Of a stretch of 6,021 nucleotides of DNA, positions 5,971 to 6,021 are shown in pieces. The DNA is taken from assembly GCA_017543725.1 (NCBI GenBank), contig JAFYFO010000208.1, positions 1 through 6,021 on the forward strand. The letters run 5' to 3'. The number at the start of each line of letters is the position of its first letter. Position 1 is the stretch's first letter. The translations under genes were made by a program, and so were the position numbers. Source of the DNA: Eubacterium sp. GTDB lineage: Bacteria; Bacillota; Clostridia; Oscillospirales; Acutalibacteraceae. The notes under the pieces were generated by a model, which saw only the letters and a program-made list of their open reading frames with translations, was not told where the DNA came from and did no database searches.

Positions 5971-6013
5971 AAAGTCGACCAAAACCATAGAAAAGGGGTG
6001 AAGAATATGTCTC
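5942..6013. repeat. Perfect 11-bp inverted repeat spanning promoter and start codon
   Basis: GAGACATATTC (5942-5952) and GAATATGTCTC (6003-6013) are exact reverse complements separated by 50 bp. The left arm contains the -35 box; the right arm contains the ATG at 6007-6009. Pairing breaks at once on both sides. Confidence 0.85.
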
Positions 6014-6021
6014 AACAAAAT
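6007..6021 (+). CDS. Start of an unidentified gene (5' end only)
   Basis: ATG followed by codons for SQQN, cut by the window end. A good ribosome binding site, AGGGGTG (5994-6000), lies 6 nt upstream and a plausible promoter precedes it. Five residues are too few to assign a family. Confidence 0.6.

Noticed and set aside
5942..6013. Terminal inverted repeats of an insertion sequence
   Set aside because: The arms are only 50 bp apart, pairing ends abruptly, no flanking duplication is visible and the right arm contains a start codon with a good ribosome binding site.

Overview
The window looks like the chromosome of a low-to-moderate GC, anaerobic, gut-type Firmicute (Clostridia, possibly Oscillospirales or Christensenellales; this is an inference). 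The signs are AGGAG-type ribosome binding sites, sigma-A-like promoters in AT-rich gaps, frequent AGA and ATA codons, a SpoIIE/RsbU-type partner-switching module, a GH36 alpha-galactosidase and a FeoB-associated Cys-rich peptide. No RNA gene, CRISPR array or recognisable insertion sequence is visible.

Left part (1-3542, minus strand): a compact three-gene signalling operon reads leftward from a good promoter at 3514-3542. Its genes are (i) a STAS domain fused to an APH/choline-kinase-like phosphotransferase, (ii) a stand-alone STAS protein of the RsbV/SpoIIAA type, and (iii) a 677-codon membrane receptor carrying an extracytoplasmic sensor, HAMP, a PP2C/SpoIIE phosphatase and a C-terminal RsbW-like HATPase. 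Gene (iii) runs to the very edge of the window and probably stops there. The gaps are 12 nt and 1 nt, so translation is probably coupled. The expected logic is partner switching: the receptor senses something outside the cell, and its phosphatase and kinase halves set the phosphorylation state of the STAS protein(s). No sigma factor or other output is in view. The STAS-kinase fusion is the least conventional member.

Middle (3543-5676, plus strand): a divergent promoter drives a cytoplasmic GH36 alpha-galactosidase, followed 5 nt later by a 55-residue FeoB-associated-type Cys-rich membrane peptide. A strong, probably bidirectional hairpin terminator ends this pair.

Right part (5667-6021): convergent with the pair above is an internally deleted 1-phosphofructokinase remnant. 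Its first ~29 and last ~30 residues are joined in frame, with a perfect 7+2+7 palindrome at the junction. Beyond it lie a second hairpin-plus-T-run, a promoter, and the first five codons of a further plus-strand gene. The start codon of that gene lies in one arm of a perfect 11-bp inverted repeat whose other arm overlaps the -35 box.
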